Part shown: piece by piece, positions 16,666 through 24,723 of the stretch
How the letters are laid out: every line of letters starts with the position of its first letter
Position numbering within the stretch: the stretch's first letter is position 1
Assembly (NCBI GenBank): GCA_023262245.1
Contig: JALRDC010000152.1
Location: 1 to 31,142, forward strand
Source: Flavobacteriaceae bacterium
Lineage (GTDB): Bacteria > Bacteroidota > Bacteroidia > Flavobacteriales > Flavobacteriaceae
DNA length: 31,142 nucleotides
Reading direction: 5' to 3'
The notes under the pieces: generated by a model
Seen by the model: the letters and a program-made list of their open reading frames with translations, nothing else
What the model was told of the DNA's origin: nothing
Databases searched by the model: none
Program-made: the position numbers and the translations under genes

Positions 16666-16670
16666 ATATA
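16663..16670 (-). promoter_or_regulatory. Bacteroidetes-type promoter -7 element for ybeY
   Basis: TATATTTG on the minus strand fits TAnnTTTG. Its last three bases are the TTG that begins the longest ybeY frame, so the promoter and that start codon cannot both be right. Confidence 0.45.
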
Positions 16671-16712
16671 CAGGATTTGTATGGTACCACTATGTGAATC
16701 CCTAAAAGCCCT

Positions 16713-16720
16713 TATCTTTG
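16713..16720 (+). promoter_or_regulatory. Bacteroidetes-type promoter -7 element for gltX
   Basis: TATCTTTG fits TAnnTTTG and ends 10 nt before the gltX ATG at 16731. Confidence 0.55.
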
Positions 16721-16730
16721 ACGCAAAAAA

Positions 16731-18206
16731 ATGATGACACGCGTTCGTTTTGCGCCTAGTCCTACGGGGCCTCTTCATATTGGGGGCTTAAGGACTGCTT
16801 TATTTAATTATTTGCATGCACGGAAAAACAAGGGAACCTTTATTCTCAGAGTAGAGGATACTGATCAGAACCGCTATGTGGAAGGGAGTGAATCCTACAT
16901 ACAAGAAGCACTTGAATGGTGTGGTATGATTCCCGATGAAGGTCCGGCAAATGGAGGTAACTTTGGGCCTTATAGGCAAAGTGAAAGAAAAGCGATATAC
17001 AAAAAATACATAGACGAACTCATTAAAAAAGGTGGTGCTTACTATGCTTTTGATAGTGCGGATAGCTTAAAAGAAGCGCGCAATAAATCGGAAAAATCTG
17101 GGGAAACCTTTAAGTATGGAAGTCAAAATCGTCATCTGTTTCAGAACAGCTTGACTCTAAGCCCTAAAGAGGTTGAAGAGGCAATTAAAGGAGATTACGT
17201 AGTTCGATTAAAAGTGTCCCCTGGTGCAGTGGTACAGGTCGAAGATTTAGTCCGCGGAACAGTACATGTGGATTCCGATTTACTGGATGATAAAATTTTG
17301 ATGAAAAGCGACGGTATGCCGACCTATCATTTTGCCAATGTGGTAGACGATCATTTAATGAAAATTACCACGGTTATTCGAGGTGAAGAATGGTTGCCTT
17401 CCTTACCGATGCATCAATTGATCTATGATGCTTTTGAGTGGAAGGCTCCGGAATTTATGCATCTTCCCTTAATATTAAAACCAAACGGAAAAGGTAAGTT
17501 GTCTAAAAGAGATGGTGAAAAAGAAGGCTTTCCTGTATTTCCTCTTCAGTGGAAAGAAGAAACTCCTGGTTTTAGAGAAATGGGATTTCTCCCTGAAGCA
17601 ATGGTGAATTATTTAGCTTTACTGGGTTGGAATGATGGGAGTGAAAATGAGCGATTTAGCTTGAAAGACCTAGAGGAAGCTTTTGACGTTAGTGGTGTAC
17701 AAAAAGGAGGCGCACGATTTGACTATGAAAAAGCACGATCGGTCAATCACCAAATTCTGATTGATACCCCTTCAGAGCTTTTAATTGAAAATGAATTGGT
17801 AAAGAGGCTCCTGGTTGAGTTTCCAAAAGAACAGTGGTTGGATCTTTTATCGCTTGTGAAAGAACGCCTTTATACTCTTATGGATTTAAAAGAAGAAACG
17901 ACGTTTCTTCTACGGCCCCATCCTTATGATGAAAAAAGCCTCCTAAAAATAAGAGGGGAAAAAACCGTAACTGCATTAAAAAAAATTATCGCGCTGCTTG
18001 AAAAAAATGATTCGGGAAAAAGTATCAAAGAGGAGTTGTTTTCTTGGGCAAAAGAAAAAGAGATTCCTCTAGGTATTGTTATGCAATCCTTTAGGCTGAG
18101 TCTTGTGGGTCGTCTCACCGGTCCAGATCTCTTCGAAATTTGTGCTCTTCTAGGAAAAAATGTATCTTTAAAAAGAGTTAAAGACTTTTTAAATCACCTT
18201 AATTAA
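16731..18206 (+). CDS. gltX: Glutamate--tRNA ligase
   Basis: A 491-residue class I aminoacyl-tRNA synthetase that charges tRNA-Glu in the cytosol. The signature PSPTGPLHIGG (residues 9-19, HIGG at 16-19) and the KMSKS-loop equivalent KLSKR at 256-260 are intact. The C-terminal anticodon-binding helical domain is present, ending in GRLTGPDLFEICALLG. Discriminating or non-discriminating status cannot be judged by eye, but a separate glnS lies just downstream, so charging tRNA-Gln with Glu is not needed here. Two consecutive ATG codons could start it. The SPFH gene begins 13 nt after its stop and probably shares the transcript. Confidence 0.97.
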   Translation: MMTRVRFAPSPTGPLHIGGLRTALFNYLHARKNKGTFILRVEDTDQNRYVEGSESYIQEALEWCGMIPDEGPANGGNFGPYRQSERKAIYKKYIDELIKKGGAYYAFDSADSLKEARNKSEKSGETFKYGSQNRHLFQNSLTLSPKEVEEAIKGDYVVRLKVSPGAVVQVEDLVRGTVHVDSDLLDDKILMKSDGMPTYHFANVVDDHLMKITTVIRGEEWLPSLPMHQLIYDAFEWKAPEFMHLPLILKPNGKGKLSKRDGEKEGFPVFPLQWKEETPGFREMGFLPEAMVNYLALLGWNDGSENERFSLKDLEEAFDVSGVQKGGARFDYEKARSVNHQILIDTPSELLIENELVKRLLVEFPKEQWLDLLSLVKERLYTLMDLKEETTFLLRPHPYDEKSLLKIRGEKTVTALKKIIALLEKNDSGKSIKEELFSWAKEKEIPLGIVMQSFRLSLVGRLTGPDLFEICALLGKNVSLKRVKDFLNHLN

Positions 18207-18219
18207 CACCTTATTTACC

Positions 18220-19152
18220 ATGAATATCATTACCTATTTATTTATCGGCCTAATTGTCTTGATTTTAATTTCAGGGCTTTTTGTTGTAAAACAGCAAACC
18301 GCAGCCATTGTTGAGCGTTTTGGACGTTTTTTGTCCATTCGTCAATCGGGCCTACATTTTAAAATTCCACTTATTGACCGAATTGCAGGAAGAGTAAGTT
18401 TAAGAATTTTGCAGCTTGATGTGATTGTTGAGACAAAAACGAAAGACGATGTCTTTGTTAAGCTCAAGGTATCTGTTCAGTACATGGCTGTTCGTGAAAA
18501 AGTTTACGATGCTTTCTACAAATTAGACTATCCTCAAGATCAAATTACCTCTTATGTCTTTGATGTTGTCCGTGCTGTAGTTCCAAAAATGAAACTGGAT
18601 GATGTTTTCGAAAAGAAAGATGAAATAGCCAATGCTGTAAAAGGAGAGCTAAACGATGCCATGATTAACTACGGCTATGATATTATCAAAGCATTAGTAA
18701 CTGACATTGACCCTGATATGGAGGTCAAAGCAGCAATGAACAGGATTAATGCTGCAGAACGCAAAAAAGTTGCTGCACAATACGAAGGGGATGCAGAACG
18801 AATTTTAATTGTTGAGAAGGCAAAAGCTGAAGCTGAGAGTAAACGTCTCCAAGGACAAGGGATTGCCGATCAGAGAAGGGAAATCGCTCGTGGATTAGAA
18901 GAGTCTGTAGATGTTTTAAATAAAGTAGGCATTAACTCTCAGGAAGCCTCTGCTTTGATTGTTGTTACTCAACATTACGACACGCTGCAAGCTATAGGTG
19001 GAGAGACGAATACCAACTTAATCCTTTTACCTAATTCTCCCCAAGCCGGTAGTGAAATGCTTAATGATATGGTCGCTTCTTTTACTGCGAGTAATCAAAT
19101 TGGCGAAGCGATGAAGAATCAAACGAACAAGAAAAAAGGAACCAATTCTTAA
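18220..19152 (+). CDS. SPFH domain protein (stomatin/slipin-like)
   Basis: A 310-residue membrane-associated scaffold. An N-terminal membrane helix at about residues 4-24 is followed by the SPFH/band-7 domain (VKQQTAAIVERFGRFLSI onward, to about residue 190). A charged, alanine- and glutamate-rich coiled-coil segment follows (AERKKVAAQYEGDAERILIV and beyond, about 185-250), with a hydrophobic ending and a lysine-rich tail. Known members form ring or cage oligomers that organise membrane proteases and lipid microdomains. Stomatin-type family members often pair with a NfeD protease partner, but none is present nearby. It sits 13 nt after gltX, and its stop overlaps that of convergent glnS by 4 nt. 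Confidence 0.92.
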   Translation: MNIITYLFIGLIVLILISGLFVVKQQTAAIVERFGRFLSIRQSGLHFKIPLIDRIAGRVSLRILQLDVIVETKTKDDVFVKLKVSVQYMAVREKVYDAFYKLDYPQDQITSYVFDVVRAVVPKMKLDDVFEKKDEIANAVKGELNDAMINYGYDIIKALVTDIDPDMEVKAAMNRINAAERKKVAAQYEGDAERILIVEKAKAEAESKRLQGQGIADQRREIARGLEESVDVLNKVGINSQEASALIVVTQHYDTLQAIGGETNTNLILLPNSPQAGSEMLNDMVASFTASNQIGEAMKNQTNKKKGTNS

Positions 19153-20825
19153 GAATCAATTATTTGCTTTGACCAAGTGTCTCGTAAACCAACGGTTTTA
19201 TTAAAAACCATTTTTGAGGGAGTGCTGTCTGGATCTAAGACAAAATAGCCCAGCCGTTGGAATTGAAACTGTTCTCCTGGGGATGCGTTTGCTAAACCTG
19301 GTTCCACATAGGCGGTTATGACTTTTAAAGAGTCCTTGTTTATAAAACTTTTAAAATCTCGTTCTTTGTCTTGATCGGGGGCAGGTACATTAAACAACCG
19401 ATCGTATAAACGCACTTGTACTTCTAAACTCTCTTTTTGAGTAACCCAATGCAGGGTGCCTTTTACCTTTCTTTGACTTGCTTCGGTACCGCTTCCGCTC
19501 TTGCTCTCAGGGTCATACGTACAAAGGATTTCTATAATGCTTCCTTCTTCATTTTTTATGACAGATTCTCCTTTAATGATATACGCATTCTTTAAACGCA
19601 CCTCTTTATCTAGTGTCAAACGAAAATATTTTCGATTTGCGCTTTCCTTGAAGTCTTCTCTTTCAATGTACAGATGCTTTGAAAAAGGAAAGGTTCTTTT
19701 ACCTAGCTCGGGTTGTTCCGGGTTGATTTCCCCTTCAAGCATTTCTGTTTGATTGTCGGGATAATTTGTAATGGTCAGTTTTATAGGATCAAGCACTCCC
19801 ATAACCCGGGGTGCAGAGGTGTTGAGGTCTTCTCGAACCGAATGCTCTAAAAGAGACATGTCTATGATATTTTCGCGTTTCGCAACACCTGCAGCATCAA
19901 CAAAATTTCGTAGGGCTTTAGGAGAATAGCCGCGTCTTCTTAAGCCTGCTATGGTGGGCATTCTAGGATCGTCCCATCCGTTCACAAAACCCTCTAGAAT
20001 TAATTCTGAGAGCTTGCGCTTGCTTGTCACTGTATAAGAGAGGTTCATTCTCGCAAATTCTCTTTGCTTGGGCCTCAGCTTTTCTATAGGGTTTAATGCG
20101 TCTAAAAACCAGTCATAAAGATCTCGGTGTGGTTTAAATTCAAGTGAACAGAGGGAGTGGGAGATTTGTTCGATATAATCAGACTGCCCATGCGTCCAAT
20201 CATACATAGGATAGATGCACCAGGCGTCTCCAGTTCTGTGGTGGTGTTTAAACATCACTCGATACATTACCGGATCGCGCATCAACATATTGGATGCAGC
20301 CATATCAATTTTTGCACGAAGAACATGTGCCCCTTCTTTACATTTCCCGTTTTTCATCTCATCAAAGAGCGCTAAATTTTCTTTCACGGAACGATCTCTA
20401 TAAGGGCTGTTAATCCCTGGTTCTGTTGGGGTTCCTTTTTGAATTGCTATTTCCTCTGAGCTTTGAGAATCCACAAATGCTTTTCCATCTTCAATTAATT
20501 TTATTGCCCATTGATAAAGCTGGTCAAAATAATCTGATGCGTAACATTCCGAATCCCATTGATAACCAAGCCACTGAATGTTCTCTTTTATAGCATCTAC
20601 AAATTGTTGCTCTTCTTTCGCAGGATTGGTATCATCAAAACGAAGGTTTACTGGTGCCTTATAGCGCTCACCAAGGTTGAAATTTAAACAAATTGCTTTT
20701 ACATGACCAATATGCAAAAAACCATTGGGCTCTGGTGGAAAGCGGAAACGAAGCTGGTCTTTGGTGTAATTTAAACTCAGGTCTTCTTCTATGAGGTGTT
20801 CGATAAAGTGCAGCGATCGCTCCAT
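19149..20825 (-). CDS. glnS: Glutamine--tRNA ligase
   Basis: A 558-residue class I synthetase that charges tRNA-Gln directly. PEPNGFLHIGH at residues 31-41 is the HIGH signature typical of GlnRS, and TSKRKL at 267-272 is the KMSKS-loop counterpart. The region between holds DDTNPAKE and the acceptor-stem binding segments. The C-terminal two-barrel anticodon-binding domain is complete. The start is the ATG at 20825: an in-frame extension to 20951 would run through a TATCTTTG promoter and into the folB control region. It is divergent from folB with an 81-nt shared intergenic region, and convergent with the SPFH gene with a 4-nt stop overlap. Confidence 0.97.
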   Translation of the reverse strand: MERSLHFIEHLIEEDLSLNYTKDQLRFRFPPEPNGFLHIGHVKAICLNFNLGERYKAPVNLRFDDTNPAKEEQQFVDAIKENIQWLGYQWDSECYASDYFDQLYQWAIKLIEDGKAFVDSQSSEEIAIQKGTPTEPGINSPYRDRSVKENLALFDEMKNGKCKEGAHVLRAKIDMAASNMLMRDPVMYRVMFKHHHRTGDAWCIYPMYDWTHGQSDYIEQISHSLCSLEFKPHRDLYDWFLDALNPIEKLRPKQREFARMNLSYTVTSKRKLSELILEGFVNGWDDPRMPTIAGLRRRGYSPKALRNFVDAAGVAKRENIIDMSLLEHSVREDLNTSAPRVMGVLDPIKLTITNYPDNQTEMLEGEINPEQPELGKRTFPFSKHLYIEREDFKESANRKYFRLTLDKEVRLKNAYIIKGESVIKNEEGSIIEILCTYDPESKSGSGTEASQRKVKGTLHWVTQKESLEVQVRLYDRLFNVPAPDQDKERDFKSFINKDSLKVITAYVEPGLANASPGEQFQFQRLGYFVLDPDSTPSKMVFNKTVGLRDTWSKQIIDS

Positions 20826-20843
20826 TCTTTTTTTTATTTGGTG

Positions 20844-20851
20844 CAAAGATA
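20844..20851 (-). promoter_or_regulatory. Bacteroidetes-type promoter -7 element for glnS
   Basis: TATCTTTG on the minus strand fits TAnnTTTG and ends 18 nt before the glnS ATG at 20825. Confidence 0.5.
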
Positions 20852-20890
20852 ATGAATGCTTTCTTTGAAAGGAAAGAACAAAACTGTCTT

Positions 20891-20898
20891 TATATTTG
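20891..20898 (+). promoter_or_regulatory. Bacteroidetes-type promoter for folB (-33 and -7)
   Basis: TATATTTG fits TAnnTTTG and ends 8 nt before the ATG at 20907. A TTTG at 20864-20867, 23 nt upstream, is a plausible -33 element. This is one of the two complete-looking promoters in the window. Confidence 0.6.
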
Positions 20899-20906
20899 CA
20901 ACAGTT

Positions 20907-21281
20907 ATGGGAAAGATTTACTTGAAAAATATTCGCCTCTATGCCTTTCATGGTTGCATGGATGAAGAAGAGAAAATAGGAAGTGATTACGTAATCAATA
21001 TTGTCGTAGATACGGACTTGGACCTTTCTTCAAAAACAGACGAACTTAAGGACACTGTTGACTATGTGGCATTACATGCCATTGTAAAAACGGAAATGGA
21101 ACAAAGAGCCAAGCTTTTAGAGCATGTTGCTGATCGTATCATTAGAAGAATATTAAATGAGTATCCCTCCGTAAATAAAGCCAAAGTTAAGGTTGCCAAA
21201 AAGAACCCCCCTATAGGAGGTAATGTTGAGGAGGTTGCGGTTAAAAGAGAACTGAAAAGATCTGCTTTAGGTTTGGATTAA
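20907..21281 (+). CDS. folB: Dihydroneopterin aldolase
   Basis: A 124-residue folate-pathway enzyme that cleaves 7,8-dihydroneopterin to 6-hydroxymethyl-dihydropterin and glycolaldehyde. Family features are the opening KIYLKNIRLYAFHGC (residues 3-17), Glu22 in the pterin pocket region, TVDYVALHAIV at 50-60, LLEHVADRI at 70-78, and the lysine of VKVAKKNPPIGG (about 95-105). Length is normal. The ATG at 20907 lies 8 nt after the -7 element; an in-frame upstream start at 20856 would encode the promoter. tRNA-Cys follows 20 nt downstream and may also be read through from here. Confidence 0.93.
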   Translation: MGKIYLKNIRLYAFHGCMDEEEKIGSDYVINIVVDTDLDLSSKTDELKDTVDYVALHAIVKTEMEQRAKLLEHVADRIIRRILNEYPSVNKAKVKVAKKNPPIGGNVEEVAVKRELKRSALGLD

Positions 21282-21287
21282 TATTAG

Positions 21288-21295
21288 TATTTTTG
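21288..21295 (+). promoter_or_regulatory. Possible -7 element for tRNA-Cys
   Basis: TATTTTTG fits TAnnTTTG and lies between the folB stop and the tRNA. It ends 6 nt before the mature tRNA 5' base, so transcription would start at or next to the mature end. No well-spaced -33 element is seen. Confidence 0.4.
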
Positions 21296-21301
21296 CGGCA
21301 T

Positions 21302-21372
21302 GGCATCGTGGCCGAGTGGCTAGGCAGAGCTCTGCAAAAGCTTGTACAGCGGTTCGAATCCGCTCGATGCCT
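21302..21372 (+). tRNA. tRNA-Cys (GCA anticodon)
   Basis: The sequence folds into a 71-nt cloverleaf. Acceptor GGCATCG (21302-21308) pairs with CGATGCC (21365-21371). The anticodon stem is GAGCT/AGCTT around loop CTGCAAA, giving anticodon GCA at 21334-21336. The T arm is AGCGG-TTCGAAT-CCGCT (21348-21364). The discriminator base is T at 21372, the U73 needed for cysteine identity. The CCA end is not encoded. A T-rich run follows at 21373-21384 and could help termination. The gene ends 2 nt from the stop of the convergent DUF2807 gene. Confidence 0.97.
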
Positions 21373-21374
21373 CT

Positions 21375-22067
21375 TTATTTTTCCAAGATTATCCTTCCGC
21401 CCAAAAGTTCTTGCGTTATCTGTTTCTTTGGATTACCAAATACACGAAAGGTTCCGCCATAAAGTTCCGCATCAATTAATTCTTTGGCATGAATATAGGC
21501 ATATGCTCCTGCCTTGCTCGATGCTTTCGTTTGTTCTGTGATTAATTGGTCTGCTTCACAAATACCACTGCTTCCAATTTGTAATTCGTGATTGCTAACC
21601 GCTCCTTTAAGGTGAATTCTCCCACCAAGAGTTGCTTTTGTGTCTAGTCTTTTGCCGTAAACCTCCAGGTCTATTACGGCCCCTGTCTTAGCTTCAATAG
21701 TGAGGCTTGTCTGTTCTATCGGAACAAGTGATGTTAAATTACTGCCCTGATAAATCCTTATTTCATTCAATGGTTTACTATGATACAGATCTATTCTTGT
21801 TTTTCCTGGAGTAAGAAGACTCCCACCAGATATACGTATTTTGAGAATATCTTCTTTTAGTGAAAGAATTACAAAATCTGAGTTTTCCCCATAAGCGATT
21901 GCTTTATTTACATCAGAGGCTATCAAACGAACATCTAAATTTGAATAGATTTTTAACCCCTGAAAGGGGCTCATTGTTAAAGTCTTTTTTTCATTGTCCT
22001 GTGACTGTACTTGCATGAACACAAAACAAGCAGTATAAAAGAGAGGTAATAGCGTTCTTTTCATCAT
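21375..22067 (-). CDS. Secreted head-GIN domain (DUF2807) protein
   Basis: A 230-residue exported protein with an N-terminal signal peptide (MKRTLLPLFYTACFVFMQVQSQ, cleavage probably near residue 22). The rest is repeated short beta-strands of the DUF2807 type: FQGLKIYSNLDVRLIAS, then KPLNEIRIYQGSNLTSL, then LEVYGKRLDTKATLGG, with regular alternation that predicts a right-handed beta-helix-like stack. Such proteins are common in Bacteroidetes and are called putative auto-transporter adhesin head domains, but their role is not known. The gene begins 13 nt after rnr and is probably co-transcribed with it. Its stop is 2 nt from the tRNA-Cys 3' end. Confidence 0.85.
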   Translation of the reverse strand: MMKRTLLPLFYTACFVFMQVQSQDNEKKTLTMSPFQGLKIYSNLDVRLIASDVNKAIAYGENSDFVILSLKEDILKIRISGGSLLTPGKTRIDLYHSKPLNEIRIYQGSNLTSLVPIEQTSLTIEAKTGAVIDLEVYGKRLDTKATLGGRIHLKGAVSNHELQIGSSGICEADQLITEQTKASSKAGAYAYIHAKELIDAELYGGTFRVFGNPKKQITQELLGGRIILEK

Positions 22068-22080
22068 AAAAATATATGCA

Positions 22081-24237
22081 TTATTCTACCGGAATAAAAT
22101 CTAAAAATCTTCTTACAACATTTACTTTCTTAACCTTGATTCTTATAGGGTCTCCTAATTGATAAACTTTTTTCGTTCGTTCCCCAATTATGGAATGATT
22201 GTCCATGTCAAAATGAAAATAATCATGCTTTAAATCAACTAAACGAATCATTCCTTCGCATTTGTTCTCTATAATCTCTACATACATACCCCGATCTGTT
22301 ACACCAGAAATAACACCGTTAAATTCCTGTCCTACTTTATCTTCCATGAAAATCATTTGCATGTATTTTATAGAATCGCGTTCCGCTTTTGTTGCAAGTT
22401 GTTCTCTTTGGGAAGCGTGTTTACATGCTTCTTCCAGTAGGTCGGCTTCCATACTTTTCTTTTTTTCTAAAAATGATTGAAGTAACCGATGAACCATTAC
22501 ATCGGGATAACGACGTATTGGTGATGTAAAATGAGTATAATGAGAGAAAGCCAAACCGTAGTGTCCAATATTTTCTGTTGTATACTCCGCTTTTGACATG
22601 CTTCTAAGTGTCAATGTATCAATAAGATTCTGTTCCCTTGTCCCTTGGCAATCCAATAATAGCTTATTTATTTCTTTACTTACATTTTTTCCTTTTGGAT
22701 TGAAAGAATATCCAAAATTTGCAATAGTTTGTTTTAGGTTAAATAATTTTTGTTCATCTGGATCGTCATGAACCCGGTAAACAAAGTTGAAGGGCGGTCG
22801 TTGTTTTCCTATAAACATAGCAACGCGTTTATTCGCTAATAGCATGAATTCTTCAATCAGTTTATTTGCGTCTTTAGATGTTTTGAAAAAGACTGTTTCT
22901 GGTTTATTTTCTTCATCTAAATTGAAATTTACCTCAACACGATCAAAAGAAATGGCACCCATTTTCATTCGTCGGCGTCTTAAAAATTTAGCCTGTTTAT
23001 TTAAGGTAACAATGGCTTCATATATAGCGTCTGTAACATCATAAGACGTTCCGTTTAAAGAGGTTCTGCTATCTATTTTTTTTGTTTTATTTTCTAGCAA
23101 GTATTGTACTTCTTCATAAGAAAATCGTTGATCTGAATGAATGATGGTTTTTCCAAACCATTCCTTAATCACTTCTGCTTTCTCATTTAAGACAAAAACT
23201 GCAGAGAACGTATATTTGTCTTCATTCGGTCTTAAAGAACAAAGACCATTAGACAACACTTCAGGTAGCATAGGAACCACACGGTCAACAAGGTAAACTG
23301 ATGTTGCCCGTTCATAAGCTTCTTGATCTAAAGGACTGTTTGGTTCGACATAATGTGATACGTCTGCGATATGGATGCCCACTTCTATAGTTCCATTTTC
23401 CAATTTCTGATAGGATAACGCATCATCAAAATCTTTAGCACTTATTGGATCTATAGTAAAAGTAAGTACTTCTCTAAAATCACGTCTTTTTTTTATTTCT
23501 GAAGGATCTATTTTTTTACTCAGCTTCTCTGCTGCATTTTCAATATTTTGTGGGAATTCGTATGGAAGTCCGTATTCGTGTAAGATGGAATGAATTTCTG
23601 TTTCTGAGGCTCCTGGTACACCCAAGCTCTTAACTATTTTTCCGTTAGGTGCCTCTCTTCCTTCTTCCCAATCTTTGAATACTACTACAACTTTTTCCCC
23701 GTCTTTAAAGTCTCCTAGTTCTGTGCGCTCTATAAAAAGATCTGTGTACATGTTTCCTTTTCTGCATAAGACAAAACCAAAATCTTTTTGTCTTTCAAAA
23801 ACACCTACATACTCTCTTTTACTTCTTTCAACTATTTGTTCTACATGAGCCTCAAATCTTTTATCTTTTCTATGAACACTTACAAGAACAACGTCTTGGT
23901 GTAATCCTTTGTTTAGATATTTTTTTGGTATGAGTAATTCTTCTTCATGTGTTTCAATGAGTACCGCGCCTTTCCCTGTTGGTAAAATAGTCAATTGGGC
24001 TTCGTAAAGTTCTCGCTTCGCACTGTTTAATTGATAACTACCTCTTTGAATGCTTTTAAGTTGCTTCTGACTGAGAAGTTGATTTAGTGCTCTTATTATA
24101 TTATTCCTGCCTTGAGTATCTTTAATTTCTAATTGGGAAGCAATTTGTTTATAGTTCATTAGTTTGGTAGGCTGCTTCTTAAATAAGGTGAGGACTTTAT
24201 TTTCTAAACGTTTAAATTCTTTTTTCTTTTTTGACAT
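22081..24237 (-). CDS. rnr: Ribonuclease R
   Basis: A 718-residue processive 3'-to-5' exoribonuclease that degrades structured RNA. It has an N-terminal winged-helix segment (about residues 10-70), cold-shock-type domains (about 80-190), the RNB catalytic domain with TIDPISAKDFDDA (residues 261-273; acidic residues 263, 269, 271 and 272 bind Mg), and HYTHFTSPIRRYPDV, the conserved RNB late motif. A C-terminal S1 domain begins around GQEFNGVISGVTDRGMYVEI, after about residue 635. The lysine-rich tail of E. coli RNase R is absent. It is the first gene of a two-gene unit with the DUF2807 gene, with a TACCTTTG element ahead of its ATG. Confidence 0.97.
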   Translation of the reverse strand: MSKKKKEFKRLENKVLTLFKKQPTKLMNYKQIASQLEIKDTQGRNNIIRALNQLLSQKQLKSIQRGSYQLNSAKRELYEAQLTILPTGKGAVLIETHEEELLIPKKYLNKGLHQDVVLVSVHRKDKRFEAHVEQIVERSKREYVGVFERQKDFGFVLCRKGNMYTDLFIERTELGDFKDGEKVVVVFKDWEEGREAPNGKIVKSLGVPGASETEIHSILHEYGLPYEFPQNIENAAEKLSKKIDPSEIKKRRDFREVLTFTIDPISAKDFDDALSYQKLENGTIEVGIHIADVSHYVEPNSPLDQEAYERATSVYLVDRVVPMLPEVLSNGLCSLRPNEDKYTFSAVFVLNEKAEVIKEWFGKTIIHSDQRFSYEEVQYLLENKTKKIDSRTSLNGTSYDVTDAIYEAIVTLNKQAKFLRRRRMKMGAISFDRVEVNFNLDEENKPETVFFKTSKDANKLIEEFMLLANKRVAMFIGKQRPPFNFVYRVHDDPDEQKLFNLKQTIANFGYSFNPKGKNVSKEINKLLLDCQGTREQNLIDTLTLRSMSKAEYTTENIGHYGLAFSHYTHFTSPIRRYPDVMVHRLLQSFLEKKKSMEADLLEEACKHASQREQLATKAERDSIKYMQMIFMEDKVGQEFNGVISGVTDRGMYVEIIENKCEGMIRLVDLKHDYFHFDMDNHSIIGERTKKVYQLGDPIRIKVKKVNVVRRFLDFIPVE

Positions 24238-24257
24238 GAATAAAAATAGATTCCTAA

Positions 24258-24265
24258 CAAAGGTA
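24258..24265 (-). promoter_or_regulatory. Bacteroidetes-type promoter -7 element for rnr
   Basis: TACCTTTG on the minus strand fits TAnnTTTG and ends 20 nt before the rnr ATG at 24237. Confidence 0.5.
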
Positions 24266-24540
24266 CAATAATCACATTGCCTATTCTTGTTAACATTACT
24301 AACATTATTAAATAAGTTTTTTATTTAAATTTTATAAATAATGATGATGTATATGAGGTGTTCATAAAGAAGAAAAAAAAGGAAGCGAGTTGTTTCATTT
24401 TAGAAAAAGAAAGAAATATTAACTATTTATAAAGTACTAATAACAATTCTTTCTATTGACTATCAATATTTTATTGAGTTATAAACCCTGCGTTGATAAT
24501 GATGAATGAATATAAAAAGGGTTCTTTTTTTATAAAAATA

Positions 24541-24550
24541 TTGTTGACAA
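24541..24550 (-). repeat. 10-bp inverted repeat, left copy (DnaA-box-like)
   Basis: TTGTTGACAA here is the exact reverse complement of the copy at 24666-24675. Its minus-strand 9-mer TTGTCAACA matches the DnaA box TTATCCACA at 7 of 9 positions. Confidence 0.5.
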
Positions 24551-24665
24551 AGCGACAATTTTTTTTGGTTAGCTGAAGAAAAAAAAGGAAAGAATTTTTG
24601 CGCCTCAAAAGCAAAAAAGTATACTGTATATTTTTTTACAACAGCATCAACTTTATTATTAAATC

Positions 24666-24675
24666 TTGTCAACAA
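24666..24675 (+). repeat. 10-bp inverted repeat, right copy (DnaA-box-like)
   Basis: TTGTCAACAA is the partner of the 24541-24550 copy. The pair is about 115 bp apart in opposite orientation, and this copy is 26 bp from the perfect DnaA box. Confidence 0.5.
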
Positions 24676-24700
24676 AAAATGAATAAAGAAAAATGTGTTT

Positions 24701-24709
24701 TGTGGATAA
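24701..24709 (-). promoter_or_regulatory. Perfect DnaA box
   Basis: The minus strand reads TTATCCACA, the consensus DnaA-binding 9-mer. It overlaps the putative TTTG -33 element of rpiB (24699-24702), so DnaA bound here could also affect rpiB. Confidence 0.6.
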
Positions 24710-24723
24710 AAGCGGCTTTTTTT

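Larger units (their letters stand above)
24266..24723. other. Candidate replication origin (oriC-like A+T-rich region)
   Basis: This non-coding stretch between the divergent rnr and rpiB genes is the only gap over 300 nt. Two of its 60-nt lines (24301-24360, 24421-24480) are about 15% and 18% G+C by hand count, and 24301-24342 has only two G/C bases, like a DNA-unwinding element. It holds one perfect DnaA box (24701-24709), TTGTCAACA-type near-boxes at 24542-24550 (-) and 24666-24674 (+), and weaker ones at 24287-24295 and 24491-24499 (-). parS sites lie 8-10 kb away. That this is oriC is inference. The weak points are that the perfect box overlaps the rpiB promoter and that most genes to the right point back toward the region. 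Confidence 0.45.

Noticed and set aside
24484..24523. AACCCT...AGGGTT followed by a T run, resembling a terminator
   Set aside because: The arms are only 6 bp with a loop of about 28 nt, and no gene ends just upstream on either strand.
24463..24675. A 70-codon minus-strand open frame within the A+T-rich gap
   Set aside because: Composition is dominated by Lys, Phe, Tyr and Ile as expected from A+T-rich DNA, it has no recognisable motif, and it spans the DnaA-box-like inverted repeats. Treated as chance.
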